Source of the DNA: DATKKM01 sp035542855
GTDB lineage: Bacteria > Chloroflexota > Dehalococcoidia > SM23-28-2 > RBG-16-64-32
Length of the DNA stretch: 6,030 nucleotides
NCBI GenBank assembly: GCA_035542855.1
Contig: DATKKM010000133.1
Span: 1-6,030, forward strand
Direction of reading: 5' to 3'
This document shows positions 4,917 through 6,030 of this stretch, piece after piece. Position numbers and translations under genes: made by a program. The notes beneath the pieces are model-generated. The model was not told the DNA's origin. It searched no databases and was given only the letters and a program-made list of their open reading frames with translations. The first letter of the stretch is position 1, and the number at the start of each line of letters is the position of its first letter.

Positions 4917-5888
4917 GTGGTGGTGAGAGTTTCGATTCTGGTTGGCGTGGTCATCCTGGCCCTGGTAGTCGTGGGCTGCGGCGGCGGTTCGTCCGGGACG
5001 ACCGCATCGCCATCGCCATCGCCGAGCCCGACGCGGTCAGCGACGCCGCGGCCGACGCCTTCGCCCAGCCCGACGGCTTCGCCGGCGCCGTCACCAACTG
5101 TCGCGCCTGAGGCGATCGACATTACCGGCAGCCAGCCGCGGCAGGGTGGTTTCCTCTTCGTGCGTTACCCGGACGACGGCAGCGCGCCGGCGCCAATGGC
5201 GTACTTCGCCGCGACCGGCTACGGGATGCAGCGGCAGGGAGGCGTCTGGTTCGCGTTCATCGGCCTGCCCACGGACACCGTGATCGGCGATCACCCGCTG
5301 GAGGTGTGGGACGGCGACACGCTGCTGGCTTCGACATCGGTAGCCGTCGTCGATGGCGCGTTCACGCACGTCTCGTTCGACGTGCCGCCGTCCAGCGTGG
5401 ACCTGCTGACGGACCAGGCGCGGATCGATGCGGAGAACGCACTGCTCGCGTCCACGGAATCCGTGGTAACGCCTACGAAGTACTGGTCGGGCCCGTGGCT
5501 GACGCCGACGGTGGGCGAGATCAGCAGCGAGTTCGGGGAGATGCGGTCGGAGAACGGCGGGCCGTTCTTCCCGCACCTGGGTGAGGACATAGCCAACGAT
5601 GTGGGGACGCCGGTCTACGCCGCCGCCGACGGGGTCGTGGCGCTGAACCAGGCGCTGCTGCTCTACGGGAACGCTATCGTGATCGACCATGGGGTTGGGG
5701 TGTTTTCGGCGTACTGCCACCTGGACAGCTCGCTGGTGACGGCAGGGCAGATGGTGCACCGGGGCGACCTGATCGGCTACATGGGGCAGACAGGGTACGT
5801 GACCGGCCCGCACCTGCACTGGGAGGCGATCGTCCACGGCACGCGGGTGAACGCCAGCCTCTTCACGCTGGCGGCTACGGACCCGTAG
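4917..5888 (+). CDS. M23 (LytM-type) metallopeptidase lipoprotein
   Basis: This is a 323-residue zinc endopeptidase that should cut peptide cross-links of peptidoglycan outside the membrane. A short hydrophobic signal (RVSILVGVVILALVV) ends in the lipobox VVGC with Cys21, so a lipid anchor is expected. A Ser/Pro/Thr stalk (about 22-62) follows, then an N-terminal beta domain of the kind often found before M23 (about 68-150, with the ending VSFDVPPSSVDLL), a helical linker, and the M23 domain (about 195-315). Zinc and catalytic residues are present: His220 and Asp224 in HLGED, His268 in YCHLD, and His299/His301 in GPHLHW. It therefore looks catalytically active, unlike degenerate EnvC-type proteins. 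Start choice is uncertain: GTG codons at 4881, 4917, 4920 and 4923 are in frame. The last three give a normal lipoprotein signal, and a TACCAT at 4909-4914 would place a transcript start near 4920. It diverges from the ogt operon. Confidence 0.92.
   Translation: MVVRVSILVGVVILALVVVGCGGGSSGTTASPSPSPSPTRSATPRPTPSPSPTASPAPSPTVAPEAIDITGSQPRQGGFLFVRYPDDGSAPAPMAYFAATGYGMQRQGGVWFAFIGLPTDTVIGDHPLEVWDGDTLLASTSVAVVDGAFTHVSFDVPPSSVDLLTDQARIDAENALLASTESVVTPTKYWSGPWLTPTVGEISSEFGEMRSENGGPFFPHLGEDIANDVGTPVYAAADGVVALNQALLLYGNAIVIDHGVGVFSAYCHLDSSLVTAGQMVHRGDLIGYMGQTGYVTGPHLHWEAIVHGTRVNASLFTLAATDP
5004..5023 (+). repeat. Six-base codon-pair repeat in the lipoprotein stalk
   Basis: Three near-perfect tandem copies of a TCGCCA-type hexamer encode the Ser-Pro-Ser-Pro start of the stalk. 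The low-complexity Ser/Pro/Thr coding continues to about 5100. Such a tract can change length by slipped-strand events while staying in frame, because the unit is two codons. Confidence 0.6.
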
Positions 5889-5966
5889 CGAATCGCTGCC
5901 GCGTTCCACTTTGCTGTAACGCGAACGCCGTGCGGCCCACCTGCCCGCCCGGGAGGTTTGGATATT

Positions 5967-6019
5967 CCGGGGGACACCCCCGGGCCCCCGGCAGAGATGG
6001 GGCTGCGCCCCTTCTCTGC
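5967..6019. repeat. Double GC-rich hairpin, terminator-like or dispersed repeat
   Basis: Two stem-loops lie close together. The first is CCGGGGG-ACA-CCCCCGG at 5967-5983 (7-bp perfect stem, 3-nt loop). The second is a long stem at 5991-6019: GCAGAGA pairs with TCTCTGC, and after one T/T mismatch GGGGC pairs with GCCCC around a TGC loop. They begin about 78 nt after the M23 stop codon. No clean T-run follows (ACTCTTCCCC), so a simple intrinsic terminator is not certain. The GGGGGACACCCCC string followed by a GGGGCTGCGCCCC hairpin resembles intergenic sequences I recall recurring in Chloroflexota genomes, so a dispersed repeat is the alternative. The rest of 5889-6030 shows no gene. Confidence 0.6.
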
Positions 6020-6030
6020 ACTCTTCCCCG

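Noticed and set aside
5091..5909. Minus-strand 272-residue open frame opposite the M23 gene
   Set aside because: Antisense to a complete M23 domain and Arg/His/Val-rich, a typical shadow.

Overview
The window is GC-rich bacterial DNA with densely packed genes, a mixture of ATG and GTG starts, and short gene-to-gene distances. Protein content (LipA, an OmpR-family regulator, a DUF1295 membrane protein, an M23 lipoprotein with a Ser/Pro/Thr stalk) together with base composition recalls Chloroflexota of the Dehalococcoidia type. That assignment is an impression from the proteins, not a demonstrated placement. No phage, transposase, integrase, CRISPR, tRNA or rRNA sequence was seen.

Layout, left to right. 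(1) Positions 1-763, minus strand: the N-terminal ~254 residues of lipoyl synthase (lipA), cut by the window edge. (2) 764-959: a divergent intergenic region holding a lipA -10 box placed so that the GTG start would be the first base of the mRNA, and an imperfect inverted repeat (799-924) built from a 12-nt unit containing ATCTGCG. (3) 960-1778, plus: an alpha/beta hydrolase with a full catalytic triad and a strong ribosome binding site. (4) 1839-2501, plus: an orphan OmpR-type regulator with a degenerate receiver domain, with a promoter that leaves almost no 5' leader. (5) 2502-2657: a convergent intergenic region with small inverted repeats, including an 84-bp segment bounded by 8-bp inverted repeats. 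(6) 4770 down to 2658, minus: a tightly overlapping three-gene operon, ogt-type DNA alkyltransferase, then a tafazzin-like acyltransferase, then a DUF1295 integral membrane protein. (7) 4771-4916: a divergent promoter region with a perfect TATAAT and a 6-bp dyad for the operon. (8) 4917-5888, plus: an M23 endopeptidase lipoprotein. (9) 5889-6030: a GC-rich double hairpin resembling a dispersed intergenic element.

How the genes relate: the operon couples a DNA repair protein to two probable lipid/membrane enzymes through stop/start overlaps, which suggests a membrane phospholipid remodelling function expressed together with alkylation repair. The M23 lipoprotein diverges from the same promoter region and acts on the cell wall. 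LipA, the hydrolase and the regulator are separate transcription units with no evident shared pathway. The points most worth a second look are the tafazzin-like acyltransferase in its overlapping operon, the degenerate regulator, the leaderless-type promoters, and the structured intergenic repeats.
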